Program-made: the position numbers and the translations under genes
Origin: Mesostigma viride
Lineage: Eukaryota > Streptophyta > Mesostigmatophyceae > Mesostigmatales > Mesostigmataceae
Length of the DNA stretch: 62,000 nt
Assembly: GCA_009746045.1 (NCBI GenBank)
Contig: RPFO01000418.1
Location: 2,732,678 to 2,794,677 of the forward strand
Direction: 5' to 3'
The notes under the pieces: generated by a model
What the model was told of the DNA's origin: nothing
Seen by the model: only the letters and a program-made list of their open reading frames with translations
Databases searched by the model: none
Shown: piece after piece, positions 1 through 19,271 of the stretch
Layout: each line of letters opens with the position of its first letter
How positions within the stretch are numbered: the first letter of the stretch is position 1

Positions 1-3000
1 CCACACCACCACCGACCACCACCCACCCACCAACCACCACCCACCAACACAACCACACCACCACCACCACAACCACCACCACCACCACCACACCACCCAC
101 CACCACACACCACCACCACCACCACCAACCACCACCACCACCACCACCACCACCCAACACACCACCACACCACCACCACCACACCACCACACACCACACA
201 CCACCACCCACACCACACCACCACCACACCACCACCACCACACCACCACCACCACCACCACCACCAACCACCACCACCACCCACCACACCACACACCACA
301 CCACACACCACCACCACACACCACCACCACCACACAACCACCACCAACCACCACCACCACCACCAACACCACCAACACCACCACCACCACACCACACCAC
401 CAACCACCACACCACACCACCACCACACCACCACACCACACCACCACCACCAACCACCACCACCACACACACCACCACCACACCACACACCACACCACCA
501 CCACCACCACACCACCACCACCACACCACCACACCACCACACCACCACCAACCACCACCACCACCACCACCACACACCACCACCACCACCACCACCACCA
601 CCAACACCACCACACACCCACCACCACACCCACACCACCACCACCACACACCACCACCACCACACCACCACCACCACCACCACACCACACCACCACACCA
701 CCACCACACCACCACACCACACACACACACACCAACACCACCACCACCCACCACCACACCACCACCACCACCACCCACCACAACACCACCACCACCACCA
801 CCACCACACACACCACAACCACCACAACCACCACAACCAACAACCACCACAACCACCACAACCACCAACAACAACCACCACAACACCACAACCACCACAA
901 CCACACAACCACCAACACACAACCACCACAACCACCACAACCACCCACCACCACAACAACCACAACACCACAACCACCACAAACCACACAACCACCACAC
1001 CACCACAACCACCACAACCACCACCACAACACCACAACCACCACAACCACCACAACCACCACACAACCACCACACCACCACAACCACCACACCACCACAC
1101 CACCAAACCACCACAACCACCAAACCAACAACCACCACAACCACACAACCACACAACCACCACAACACCACAACCACCACAACCACACAACACCACAACC
1201 ACCACACCACCACAACCACCACAACCACCCCAACCACACAACCAACCACAACCACCACCACACACCACACACCACCACAACCACCGACAACCACTCACAA
1301 CCACCACACCACAACCACCAAACACCACACAACCACACAACCACCAACAACACCACAAACCACCACAACCACCACAACCACCACAACACCACAACACCAC
1401 AACACCACAACCACCACAACCCACAAACCACACAACCACAACCACCACCACCACCCACAACCACACAACCACCACAACCACCACAACCACACAACCACCA
1501 CACCACCAAAACACAACCAACCCAACCACCCACAACCACCACAACCACACACACCACCACAACACCACAACCACCAAACACAACACACAACACCACAACC
1601 ACCCACAACCACCACAACCCCAACACCACAACCACCACAACCACCACAACCACACACACCACAACCACCACAAACCACCAACACGCACAACCACCACAAC
1701 ACCACACACCACAACCACCACAACCACCACAACACCACACCACCACAACCACCACAACCACCAAACCACCACAACCACACAACCACCACAACACCACAAC
1801 CAACAACCACCACAACCACCACAACCACCACAACCACCAAACACCACAACCACACAACCACACAACCCACCACAACCACCACAACACCACAACACCACAA
1901 CCACCACAACCACCACACACACAACCACCACAACCACCACAACCACCACAACCACCACAACCACCACACCACCAACCACCACAACCACCACAACCACCAC
2001 AACCACCACAACACCACAACCACCACAACCACCACAACCACCACAACCACCACAACCACCACAACCACCACAACCACCACAACCACCACAACACACCACA
2101 CCACACAACCACCACACCACAACCACCACAACCACCACAACCACCACAACCACCCAACCACCACAACCAACCACAACACCACAACACCACAACCACCACA
2201 AACCACCACAACCACCAAACCACCACAACCACCACAACCACCACAACCACACAACCACCCCACAACACAACAACCACCACAACCACCACAACCACCACAA
2301 CCACCACAACACCACAACCACCACAACCACAAACACCACAACCACCACAACACCACAACCACCACAACCACCACAACCACCACAACCACCACACCACCAC
2401 AACCACCACAACCACACAACACCACAACCACCACAACCACCACAACCACCACAACACCACAACCACCACAAACCACCAACACACACCACAACCACCACAA
2501 CACACACACAAACCACCACAACCACACAACCACCACAACCACCACAACCACCACAACCACCACAACCACCACAACCACCACAACCACCACAACACACCAA
2601 AACCACAACACACAACCACACAACCACCACAACCACCACAACCACCACAACCACCACAACCACCACAACCACCACACCACCACAACCACCACAACCACCA
2701 ACCACCACAACCACCACAACCACACAACACCACAACCACCACAACACCACAACCACCACAACCACCACAACACAACCACCACAACCACCAAACCACCACA
2801 ACCACCACAACCACCACAACCACCACAACCACCACAACCACCACAACCACACAACCACCACAACCACCACCAACCCACAACCAACCACACCACAACCACC
2901 ACAACCACCACAACCACCACAACCACCACAACCACCACAACCACCACAACCACCACAACCACACAACCACCACACCACCACAACCACCACACCACCACAA

Positions 3001-3250
3001 CCACAACCACCACAACCACACAACCACACAACCCCACAACCACCACACACCACACAACCACACACCACCACAACCACCAAACACCACAACCACCACAACC
3101 ACCACAACCACCACAACCACCACAACCACAAACCACCACAACCACCACAACACCACAACCACCACAACCACCACAACCACCAACAACCACCACAACCACC
3201 ACCACCACCACCAACCACCACCACCACCCACCACCACCACCAACCACCAC
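1..3250. repeat. CCA/CAA trinucleotide low-complexity block
   Basis: The strand shown is almost free of G and T. Positions 1-830 are CCA/CAC-rich. From about 830 to 3,190 the pattern becomes an imperfect ACCACCACA/ACCACAACC array with frequent 1-2 base slips. The long open frames it produces (Gly/Val/Trp/Cys on the minus strand) have no amino-acid complexity and are not genes. The block starts at base 1, so its left edge is not visible. Confidence 0.95.
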
Positions 3251-3385
3251 CCCCACCGCCCCCGCGCGCCGCCGCGCCGCCGGCCGCCGCCGCGGCCGCC
3301 GCCGCCGGCCGCCGCGCGCCGCGCCGCGCGCCGCCGCCGCGCGCCGCGCGCGCCGCGCCGCCCGCGCCGCCGCCACCACCGACCA
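3251..3385. repeat. GCC/CGC-rich trinucleotide block
   Basis: About 130 bp of nearly pure G+C made of GCC/CGC units with slips, set between CCA-type repeats on both sides. It looks like a C-to-G variant of the neighbouring CCA array rather than independent sequence. Confidence 0.85.
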
Positions 3386-3429
3386 CACCACCACCACACC
3401 ACCACCACCACCACCACCACCACCACACA

Positions 3430-3540
3430 ACAACAAAACAACAACAACGCCGCCGCCGCGCGACGACGACGACGATGACGACGATGACGACGACGCCGAC
3501 GACGCCGACGCCGACGCCGACGAAGACGAAAAAGAAAAGA

Positions 3541-3599
<59 letters not shown>

Positions 3600-3610
3600 A
3601 CGACGAAAAG
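3430..3610. repeat. GAC and GCCGAC repeat block
   Basis: A (GAC)n stretch passes into a regular GCCGAC hexamer run (about 3,541-3,596), then into AAG-type units. It bridges the GC-rich block and the GAA block. Confidence 0.85.
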
Positions 3611-4104
3611 AAGAAGAAGAAGAAGAAGAATGAGAAGAAGAAGAAGAAGAAGAAGAAGAAGAAGAAGAAGAAGAAGAAGAGAAGAAGAAGAGAAGAAGAG
3701 AAGAAGAAGAAGAAGAGAGAAGAAGAAGAAGAAGAAGAAGAAGAAGAAGAAGAAGAAGAAGAAGAAGAAGAAGAAGAAGAAGAGAAGAAGAAGAAGAAGA
3801 AGAAGAAGAAGAAGAAGAAGAAGAAGAAGAAGAAGAAGAAGAAGGAAAAGAAGAAGAAGGAAAAGAAGAAGAAGGAAAAGAAGAAGAAGGAAAAGAAGAA
3901 GAAGGAAAAGAAGAAGAAGGAAAAGAAGAAGAAGAAGAAGAAGAAGAAGAAGAAGAAGAAGAAGAAGAAGAAGAAGAAGAAGAAGAAGAAGAAGAAGAAG
4001 AAGAAGAAGAAGAAGAAGAAGAAGAAGAAGAAGAAGAAGAAGAAGAAGAAGAAGAAGAAGAAGAAGAAGAAGAAGAAGAAGAAGAAGAAGAAGAAGAAGA
4101 AGAG
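3611..4104. repeat. GAA/AAG trinucleotide array
   Basis: About 490 bp of (AAG)n on the plus strand with a few 1-base slips. A higher-order GGAAAAGAAGAAGAA pattern of about 15 bp is repeated six times near 3,840-3,920. Long GAA/TTC tracts can form triplex DNA. There is no coding content. Confidence 0.95.
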
Positions 4105-5356
<1,252 letters not shown>

Positions 5357-5464
5357 AGCTATCCCTTCGGAAAAACTCTCTTTATAATAATTCTAAAGAA
5401 ACGCTGTTCAGTGAACCACATAGTCCTACGACCGCTCATGCATCTACATTCCCCATAACGCAAG

Positions 5465-10691
<5,227 letters not shown>

Positions 10692-10734
10692 CGCGGATAT
10701 TCACGGTCACGTGCCTCGATTAGCCACACTGTAA

Positions 10735-12880
10735 AAGAAAAAAGCTGCAAAGGCGGTAAATAACCTGAAAGGAGTCAAAGGACTGGACCCTCTTCTCCAT
10801 CGACACCAAGGGTAAGTGTGGATAATTCATCTGCCGTAGGGATACTGGCCCAGCGGCGCTGCTCTACAGGCTGGTGAGGCCATAATAAGGACTGTGGTCA
10901 GCTTGTGGTGTCAGCCTCAGATTCTCGCGAGGCCTTATTATCCGGCGGAGCACATTTCGCAGAAAGGGGCGAAGCCAATTTAAGGTGACGGTCCCGGCGC
11001 GAATTTTTTGGCGCCGAAAAAATTCGCGGTACCCGTCCGTACCGTGAAAAAGTGGTGCACGGTGCGCGCACCCCTACCGGAGCTGGCCATGGCGACGTGC
11101 TTTCAGGCAGAGTAGAAAAAGATAGCTCGCGGAATGCAGAGAAACTGTGCTAATCTTAAAGACGACAAGTTTATGATACTACTTCGTAGCGGAGTTCGCG
11201 TTTTTTGCAGTGTCGATGATTTTATTGATGACCATCGCCACGGGGGTCCAATCTGAAGTTTTCGTCGAGAGGAATAAATTAGAATGCACGCTGGCGGCGG
11301 TGATTGTCAGGTTTTATGGGCTTTACCTAGCGTCAAGGATGCGTTTAAATTGTTATTGGTAAAGCTTTAAAAAAACTGCTGGGTTTCGGCAAGATTTCCT
11401 TCATGATCGGTAAGACACTCTCCAGGCTCGCGGGATGCGCGTCTTATTATTCCATGGAAGGTTGTTCTTTCCTGCGCCGCTGGGCGAAGGACAACGCCGG
11501 TAATGGTACGATCGTGTGATCAGCGTCACCCTATGGATGCTTCGCTTCCTTTATGGGTTATCAACGGAAGTTTTCGGCTTCTTTCCGTGCAGTTAGGGCC
11601 AGGTAGAATGCCATTCCGTGCTGCGCATCGCCAGATTTCTGGCACCTTTTAGTGTTTTGTATGTACGTTGCATGGCTGGGACGTGTCAAAGCGTGAGCCG
11701 TGGCGCGCCGTCAAGTTTTCAGGGATTTGCCGAGTGCTTTCTTGGAAGGAGATTGCTAACAGCACTCAGTTTTGTGTGAATATTGACGCAGCCTTTCTTA
11801 GCAGCGGCTTCATTGTGGTTAGAGGCTCACAAGCTCGAGGTTGTTTCTTGGCAAACAATTGCGCTGGAAAGAAAGGTGGCAGTGGTTGTTCTGAGGGGCA
11901 TACTGCATGGGTGGAACTGCATGTAGGTAGGGGTTATCGTCGTCTTGTTGGCCTTTCTCCCACTAAAATGGGAGAGCCCTAATTCATATGCTAGCAAGGC
12001 AAGGTAACCATGGTAAGAAGCCTTGGCAAGCAGCATGTATGATACTTATGCTTTCTCTGTTGACTGTCTGTTGTTACCCTTGGTTGGGCAATTAGTGGAT
12101 ATGGCTTTCCAGGGTGTGTGTGAATTCGGACAGCTTGGTTTTGGGATGATGCCCACACCATAAACCTGGAATATAATATGCATAAGAAGTGTTGGCTAGG
12201 CATGTAGAGCTACCTGCCTCATTGTTGTGCACACACGCAACAGGTTGCCCGTGTCGAGGTAAGGCAAGGGCACATGACATGCCCAGCCACCTCCTTGTAC
12301 ATTGTGGTCAAATTGGGCATGGTCAGGAGCCTTTTGGATGGCATAGGAAGTGTTAGTGTGCCTTAATACTCACTATTGCCTTCCTTAGCATCTGCACAGG
12401 TGGCAAACTGCCAAACGCTATAACTTCTACGTTTGTACTCAGAATGAGCTCAGATTTTGTGGCATTAATTGTCGATATGTGTAGTATTTGTGTATATCTC
12501 CCCAGGCTCTAAATATGTGTTTTTTATTTGATTTATTTTTTTCAGCCTTAAAAAGTACGGTTTTTAGGGGAAAATTAATAACTTAAATAATACTCATCAT
12601 TCCGGGGCTCCAATTAGGTAGGCAACCTCACCATATACGATTTTATATGGGAATATATTGAAACATGAGTAATTGTGCCCCCATTGTCCTAGGGGATATG
12701 CCCCTAGAGTAGCGTCTTTTGTCCGTTTTTGCGTAATACCGGTCACTAAAAGGGGTATATACCCCCCATCAGTGGGTGGGATGGACCCCCACACATCCCA
12801 TTTACATGGCAAAATCATAGTTTGGGTGCCCCAAGGCCAGCTTTGCATGTTATTCCACATTATGGTTTTGGGGGGTCTGG
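10735..12880. other. Upstream and intergenic region, no supported gene
   Basis: The 5' side of the secreted-protein gene, followed by AT-richer sequence. I see no convincing promoter box. A perfect inverted repeat with 12-bp arms (CGCGAATTTTTT, loop of 7) lies at 10,998-11,028. The longest frame (11,668-11,982, plus strand, 104 codons) has no recognisable motif and GC-poor, non-host-like composition. 12,400-12,880 is AT-rich with short C and A runs. Confidence 0.6.
10998..11028. repeat. Perfect 12-bp-arm inverted repeat
   Basis: Arms at 10,998-11,009 and 11,017-11,028 (CGCGAATTTTTT and its complement) enclose GGCGCCG. It lies about 310 bp upstream of the minus-strand gene's start codon. It could be an extruded hairpin, a regulatory site or an element remnant; nothing decides between them. 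Confidence 0.6.
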
Positions 12881-12886
12881 CATAGG

Positions 12887-12996
12887 ATTAAGCTCCAATT
12901 TTCCAGATAAATAGGTGTACGTTTATTCCAAATATAACCAAATTTAAGCTCCAATTTCCAGATAAATAGGTGTACGTTTATTCCAAATATAACCAA
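12887..12996. repeat. Two tandem copies of a 54-55 bp unit
   Basis: The unit beginning TTAAGCTCCAATTT and ending in AATATAACCAA occurs at about 12,887-12,941 and 12,942-12,996 with only 1-2 differences. The leading motif returns a third time at 13,874-13,890, on the far side of the LINE fragment. Confidence 0.85.
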
Positions 12997-13890
12997 TAGT
13001 TAATCCCTGCTAAGCCTAGGGTATCAAGATGTCAGTGGCTAAAACGGAGCCTTGCTAGACCACGGAAGCCACTGGACTTCTAATGGGTTGTCATTGGGCA
13101 TGTGGGTAAAGATCCTGTTTTTGCCCATGAGGTCATGAAAGATCTCAAGTGGGCTGGGTTTATCCTGGTCCGCGCCAGGGTCCCAGATTTTGTTTTGTTC
13201 GTTTGCGACCATCCAATAGCGTCGCATGCCAGAGTTCCATAGGTAAATGAAGCGTGAGAGAACCCCAGCTTTGTCGAAGACTGTGCGCCTATTGAACACC
13301 ACATCATTTCGTGACCGTCCAGATTGTATACAACATGCATGTGCGGAGCCATATCCACGCTTGAACATTGTGCAAAGGTGAGCTCAAGGCCAGGGGTGCC
13401 AGTGATGCCAAAGATAATTGAGCGGGTAGACACCGGTGTAATATGCTCAGACGTCCAGGCTGCCCATAAACCAATCAGCCAGGTCCAAACTCCCTGGAGG
13501 TTGCACCATAAAAATCGGTGTTCCACCGTTTCATTGGGGTTGGTACATAAACATGTGGCAGGATGTTGAAATCGCCGGTGGAGGATCTCCCCCACCCCGA
13601 TGGACTGGTGCATCAAGAGGTGTTGTACGTCGGTCGCGCGGCGGTCGACCAGCGGGTGGTCAGCGGCAAGGGTGATGTTGCGGACCCAGGTGTGGCCAGG
13701 CCACTCAGTAGCGCCCCAGCGTGTCCGTCCGGCGTCGAATTGATGGTTTTTATGCAAGAGCATTGTGTAGCCCCACTCAGCCGTGTACTCGTAAAGGCCT
13801 TTTACAATTCTGCTGTCACCCTGACTAAGCACCCAGCCAAATTCCACTGGATCCAATGACAACATGTCAAGGCAATTTAAGCTCCAATTT
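12941..13890 (-). mobile_element. 5'-truncated LINE insertion with a candidate 17-bp TSD
   Basis: Boundaries are set by the identical 17-mers AATTTAAGCTCCAATTT at 12,941-12,957 and 13,874-13,890. The coding remnant occupies most of it, and the left end (3' in element orientation) holds one copy of the 55-bp tandem unit. The second tandem copy outside the left flank makes the TSD reading slightly ambiguous. Confidence 0.5.
13039..13865 (-). pseudogene. LINE (non-LTR retrotransposon) ORF2 C-terminal fragment
   Basis: Two overlapping minus-strand frames (13,865-13,080 and 13,368-13,039) read as one protein tail broken by a frameshift near 13,340. Residues 105-121 of the first frame carry C-x-C, an ETVEH segment and a final C, the pattern of the reverse-transcriptase zinc-binding domain (zf-RVT) downstream of LINE RTs. 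The second frame continues with SRNDVVFN, which fits the W..RN..vF block usual after that domain. Endonuclease and RT domains are missing, so this is a 5'-truncated copy. AATTTAAGCTCCAATTT flanks it at 12,941-12,957 and 13,874-13,890, a plausible 17-bp target-site duplication. Confidence 0.7.
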
Positions 13891-14096
13891 ATTTGGAGAG
13901 GCGCGAAGAGGGGATGCGGTACGTTGGAGCATTTACACTGGATGAAACTAGACGGACGGCGGATCTTAGCGCAAAACTCCTGAATCTGTGGCCAAGCTGG
14001 TACGGTGCAAAATTGTTTGCGAGGCTTTGCGGAAAAGAGTTTTTGTAAACATCACCCGGTGATTCATCACCCGGTAACGAACCAGCGTGGGAATAA

Positions 14097-14457
14097 ACTG
14101 ACTGACTGACTGACTGACTGACTGACTGACTGACTGACTGACTGACTGACTGACTGACTGACTGACTGACTGACTGACTGACTGACTGACTGACTGACTG
14201 ACTGACTGACTGACTGACTGACTGACTGACTGACTGACTGACTGACTGACTGACTGACTGACTGACTGACTGACTGACTGACTGACTGACTGACTGACTG
14301 ACTGACTGACTGACTGACTGACTGACTGACTGACTGACTGACTGACTGACTGACTGACTGACTGACTGACTGACTGACTGACTGACTGACTGACTGACTG
14401 ACTGACTGACTGACTGACTGACTGACTGACTGACTGACTGACTGACTGACTGACCGG
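14097..14457. repeat. (ACTG)n tetranucleotide array
   Basis: About 89 perfect ACTG units. The Ser-Gln-Ser-Val frames across it are repeat artefacts. Its right end supplied the target site of the next hAT element. Confidence 0.97.
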
Positions 14458-15109
14458 TAGGGCTGGGACATCCGCCGCATACCGCACACGAACATGTTCG
14501 GACGAATACCGAACATGTGCGGTGTTCGGGTCGCCTAAAATGTTCGGCCGAACATGTGCTGTTCGGGTTCGGGTCGCCCTGGGAACTTACCGAACATGTT
14601 CGTGTCCGTGTTCGGGTCGCCCTGGGAACCGGGCGAACATGTTCGCCTCTGACCCGGTACCGAACATTTACATACTTTTCGGTTGTTGTTATTGTTTTCA
14701 GCCGAATTTTCCAGTACCAAACCGCAGAACTTTTCACTAATCATTCGACAGTTAAGTACCAGCCAATGAACAAGATAACAAAGTACGAAGGTTTATTTCT
14801 ATCGGTTTCAGAAGTTCAGACGACAGCTTAGTAGCATTTTGCTTTCTTTTGTGACAGTTCAATTGTCCTCGATGGTGTCCGTATCCTACTCACAAGTGTA
14901 TCGTTGTGAATTGTTCATGTTCGGTAAAATGTTCGGGTAATGTTCGGGTTCGGGTTCGGGTCACCTTAAACCTGTACCGAACATGTTCGTGTTTGGGTTC
15001 GGGTCACCTGGGAATGTACGGAACATGTTCGGTATTCGGGTTCGGGTACTCTCCCCAGGTGTTCGTGTTCGTGTTCGGGTCGCGAAATGACCCGGATGTC
15101 CCTGCCCTA
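14458..15109. mobile_element. Non-autonomous hAT element, 652 bp
   Basis: The ends are inverted repeats of TAGGGCwGGGACATCCG (left 14,458-14,474; right complement 15,093-15,109). Identical 8-bp duplications CTGACCGG flank it at 14,450-14,457 and 15,110-15,117. An 8-bp TSD with this kind of TIR is diagnostic of hAT. No transposase frame is present. Both subterminal regions (14,488-14,665 and 14,920-15,090) are packed with GAACATGTTC palindromes and GTTCGG direct repeats; such clusters are usual transposase binding sites in hAT elements. Confidence 0.85.
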
Positions 15110-15226
15110 CTGACCGGTAACGAAAAGTGTATTAAAATTGACGCGGCGCAACGGGGCTAAAAGTGTAAAATGTAAATGTTGGCGCAGCGTGACGCGGCGC
15201 AACGCGGCCCTCTAGCACTAACAAAG

Positions 15227-15821
15227 TGTTAGGAGTGAGAAAACAATGTTTGCCACAAAGTTTTACTTTACTTCACTAAGATAAAAATAAGTCTCAGTCG
15301 GCAGCTGGCCGGCTGCTAGTTCCACCACAGGAGTGTGTGAGGTGTGAGGTACTGAGAGAGCAAACATTGTGCGTAGCTTCGCCTTTTAAACAATTCCAGG
15401 CTCAGCTACTCAGGGTAGCAGTTATGATCTACCTACAACGTGGCCACACACAAACCGGGTCTTTTCTGACTGTGTGGCAGTTACAATCATAACGTGATCT
15501 CAAGCCAACCATTCACAACCAAAGTTCAAGGTCAGTCACAGAATGACTGGGTCACTTATAGAACAGAACTTAAACATGCGGCACATGCCCGTCCATGCAG
15601 TCCAGAGCTAGCACTAAACTATAATAAGTACTAGTTTCAGGCAGGTGTGTCGATACTTCTGACACTCGGCCCTTACTCGGCACACAGGCCGGAAAACAAA
15701 CTCAAGCAAGCCAGAACAAATGTTCACTAAAAGAACTGTAGTATGGGACCACTGTCACAGGCTAGCAAGTGTGTCCTTATGTTGTCTCATCATGAATTGC
15801 CAGTAAGTCAAATACCCAACA
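15227..15821 (-). repeat. Copia LTR 1 (3' LTR of copy 1)
   Basis: A 595-bp LTR reading TGTTGGG... to ...CTCCTAACA on the minus strand. It is the most divergent of the five copies (small indels near 15,343 and 15,413). It directly abuts the RNaseH end of copy 1 with no spacer, and its first bases supply that frame's stop codon. The sequence left of it (CAAAG) differs from the flank of the other four LTRs, so this is the left edge of the array. Confidence 0.9.
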
Positions 15822-18668
15822 ACTTGTGTCTGAGCTCCACAAAACGTGGCTCGGGTAGTGCCTTGGTGAGCATGTCGGCGATCATCGCTGCCCCAGGAAG
15901 GTCAGACACCTGTACGGTGCCATCCGCCATCTTCGCGCGGATGTAGTGGTACTTGACGTCGATGTGCTTGGTACGCCGAGGGTGAACAGGGTCTCGTGAC
16001 AGAGCCACGGCACCCGTGTTGTCGCAAAACACCTGAATTGGCCCTGAGGCCGGATCACCCAACTCCTTGGTGATGGTGAGAAGGGGGACCACCTGCTGCG
16101 TGACACCGCACAGGGCCATGTACTCAGCCTCACAGGTGGACAGGGCTGGAGTGGGCTGCTTGCGACTGGTCCACTCCACCGCAGCACCGCGGTACTACAT
16201 GACCAAGTTGCCAGTGATTGACTTGCGGTCCACAGGATCGTTTGCCCAGTCGGCATCCGAGTAGGCCACCAGCCCCCCCTGCCCCGAGTAGGACAGACCC
16301 AGGTCCTTGGTGTGTACCGCGTACTGAAGCACCCGGCGTGCCAGCCCAAGGTCGCTTACAGAGTTACAGTAGGGTTTTTCATATTCTGAGTCAGCAGGTT
16401 GACTGCGAATGCCAGGTCAGGCCGAGTGCATCCCGTCGCATACAGGAGTGCCCCGGTGATCGCTTGGTAGACGCGAGTGTCGTCCGCGTTGAGAAGCCCC
16501 CCCTCACCACGGGGGGTGTTGGGGACGATGGGCGTCTTCACCGCCCGTGGGGAGACCCCAAAGCGCTCAGCGAGGGCCTCCAGGTACGGGCCTTGGTGCA
16601 GAAAAACTGTGCGCGCCGGCGGGTCGAGGACCAGGGAGACCCCCAGAAAGAGGGAGGGGGCATCCGTCTCGGTGATCTGGAAGCGCTGGGACACCCGTTG
16701 GGTCCACTGCGATAGCCGACCACTCCGCCGAGGAGTGGGAGACCAGGAGATCGTCGACATGGACGAAGGCAAAACCACCAACATACAGGAACAGACACGT
16801 GTCCGTGGTGCTCTGGACAGCGCCAGTCTCATGGATGAGGTAGTCCCGGAGCGTGTGGTGCCAGTTCCGGGGCGCCTGTGTTTGAGCCCATAGAGGCTCC
16901 GCCGGAGGCGCCAGAGGTACGTTTGGCCAGTGGGGTCGCGCTCCTCAAAGCCCTTGGGGGGAAGGACATACACGTCCTCCTCCAACTCAGCATAGAGGAA
17001 CGCGGTGCGGACATCCAGCTGCCGGATGGGGTGGCCAGCAGTGCCAGCACGAGCCAAGCCCAGGCGCACGGTGGCAGCACGGACGGTGGGAGCAAAAGTC
17101 TCACCGAAATCAATGCCCTCGCGCTGTGCAAACCCCTTGCACACGAACCGGGCCTTGCACCGCCCATCAGCTTTCTGGGCGAAGACCCACTTGGTGGGCA
17201 GGAGCTTGGCACCGCGCGGAAGATCACGCATATGCAGAAGCTCGTAAACCTGGTGCTCCTGGAGGCTGGCCAGCTCACTCTCCATGGCCGTGCGCCATTC
17301 CGGCGAGGCAAGGGCGGCAGCGGGAGAGGAGGGCACGGACGCAGGCTGGCTATGAAAAGCAGCAGCGAAGCACAGGTCGGCGACAAGTGAGTGATGCGCG
17401 TGGATCCGTGCAGCCTTGGTGACAGGTTGATCCGGCCAGGAAGAAAGCGCGTCATCCAATACATCATCGCCCCCGAAACCAGGGGAGCGGGGGTGTTACT
17501 GCCATGAGAAAGGTCGCCACACAAGGCAGCACCACGGGAACCCCACACGGGGAGGAGACCTGCAGAGGCACCAGGGGACGCCGGAGGAGAATAGCCGGTG
17601 CTGTCAGCCGTGCTCTCCAGGTCAACCGAGGTACTCAAATGCGGCGGAGGCATCCCCGCCCCGGCGTGTTCATATGACGCCGCAGAACGCGAGTGGCCAG
17701 AGGCCTGCCCGCGCAACAGAGGGGCATGCTGTCGAGCATCTGACACGGTGAGGTAAGATGTCGGCGCCCGGCCGGAGCCGTCGGAGCAGGGCCGTTCCGC
17801 ACAAGTGCCTGGATGGCCGCAGCGGCGGCCGGGGGGAGAACGAAACGCTCAGGAGTCCCCCCGATGCTGACATAGCTGTCCTCACGGCCTGCTGGCAAGG
17901 CAGTGGAGGGCGTTGCCGCCCCCCAGAGTCCTCGGCAGAGGCAGAGGGTAACTGCAAAGGGGCAGGAGTCAGCATGTCGGCGGGAAAGAGGTCGGCCTCC
18001 GCAAAGGGGGCCGCCGGCCCAGAGCCACTGCGCAGCCTGCGGGGCCCGGTTGCGCCACGTCTCGTCGAACTGCACGTGCTTGCGCTCGATGACACGCCGC
18101 CGCCCGTCGCCTTGTCGGGCACCCACACGAGGTAGGCCGGGGAGTCAAGCTTGTATCCCACGAAGAGGCCATCCTCAGCGCGAGAAACTTCTCACGGGCT
18201 GCCCCCTCAACCAAGACGTGGGAGGGGCAGCCAAACACACGCATGCCGGATAAATCCGCAGGGCGCCCATACATGAGGAAGTAGGGCGTTGCGTGCTCCG
18301 GGTTGCTGCGGCAGGGCAGCCTGTTGATGATGTAGATGGCGCATGCAAAGGCTAGAGCCCAGAACTCCTTGCCGAGGCCAGCATGCGCCAGCATGCTCCT
18401 GGTCATGCTAACTGCGACGCCCCAGAATCGCTCCGCCACGCCGTTCTGCTCCGGCGTATAGGGGGACGAGAACTCTTGCCGCACGCCATACTCAGCGCAG
18501 ACGGCGCGCCAGTCCTGGCCAGTGAAAACGGCGTCTTGGTCGGAGAGAAGCTCCACAGGCGCCGTGGCCGCGGACGCACGGAATTAACGGCTTGATCTCC
18601 GTGGCCAGGAAGTGACGCAGGCTCCCAACGGCAGCGTCCTTCGTCTTCAGGAAGTAAACCCAGCAACA
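15808..18668 (-). pseudogene. Copia copy 1: truncated INT - RT - RNaseH
   Basis: Read right to left. The integrase core begins abruptly at WVYFLKTKD and holds the second D and the E of the DD35E triad (SDQD; 35 residues on, NGVAERFWG; ORF 18,556-17,969). Next comes RT (17,459-16,356) with TKWVFAQK, QLDVRTAFL and a HVDD catalytic motif. RNaseH follows (16,179-15,808) with STCEAEYMAL, KHIDVKYHYIR and ADMLTKAL. Gag, protease and the integrase N-terminus are absent: the integrase joins straight to LTR 2 at 18,668. Several frameshifts separate the pieces. This copy lacks the 547-bp spacer found before the other four. Confidence 0.9.
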
Positions 18669-19262
18669 TGTTAGGAGTGAGAAAACAATGTTTGCCACAA
18701 AGTTTTACTTTATTTCACTAAGATAAAAATAAGTCTCAGTCGGCAGCTGGCCGGCTGCTAGTTCCACCACAGGAGTGTGTGAGCCGTGTGAGGTACTGAG
18801 AGAGCAAACATTGTGCGTAGCTTCGCCTTTTAAACAATTCCAGGCTCAGCTACTGGGTAGCAGTTATGATCTACCTACAACGTGGCCACACCAAACCGGG
18901 TCTTTTCTGACTGTGTGGCAGTTACAATCATAACGTGATCTCAAGCCAACCATTCACAACCAAAGTTCAAGGTCAGTCACAGAATGACTGGGTCACTTAT
19001 GGAACAGAACTTAAACATGCGGCACATGCCCGTCCATGCAGTCCAGAGCTAGCACTAAACTATAATAAGTACTAGTTTCAGGCAGGTGTGTCGATACTTC
19101 TGACACCCGGCCCTTACTCGGCACACAGGCCGGAAAACAAACTCAAGCAAGCCAGAACAAATGTTCACTAAAAGAACTGTAGTATGGGACCACTGTCACA
19201 GGCTAGCAAGTGTGTCCTTATGTTGTCTCATCACGAATTGCCAGTAACTCAAATACCCAACA
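18669..19262 (-). repeat. Copia LTR 2
   Basis: A 594-bp LTR, nearly identical to LTRs 3-5. It lies between the truncated integrase of copy 1 and the spacer of copy 2, serving as both upstream LTR of copy 1 and downstream LTR of copy 2. Confidence 0.92.
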
Positions 19263-19271
19263 ACTTGTGTC

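Noticed and set aside
1295-3436. 713-codon minus-strand open frame of Val/Gly/Cys/Trp
   Set aside because: Translation of a CCA/CAA repeat; no stop codons arise by composition alone.
11668-11982. 104-codon plus-strand frame
   Set aside because: No recognisable motif, no supporting context, AT-rich composition unlike the host gene nearby.
12597-12885. Overlapping 70-87 codon frames on both strands
   Set aside because: AT-rich intergenic sequence with no motif; neither strand is preferred.
13889-14737. SQSV repeat frames
   Set aside because: Translation of the (ACTG)n array.
14930-15085. TTCGGG runs as interstitial telomere repeat
   Set aside because: They are part of a GTTCGG/GAACATGTTC repeat system inside a hAT element with proven TIRs and TSD, and do not form a regular telomere-type array.
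16356-18161. Plus-strand and alternative-frame ORFs across the Copia fragments
   Set aside because: Shadows of the RT and integrase reading frames; the conserved motifs are all on the minus strand.
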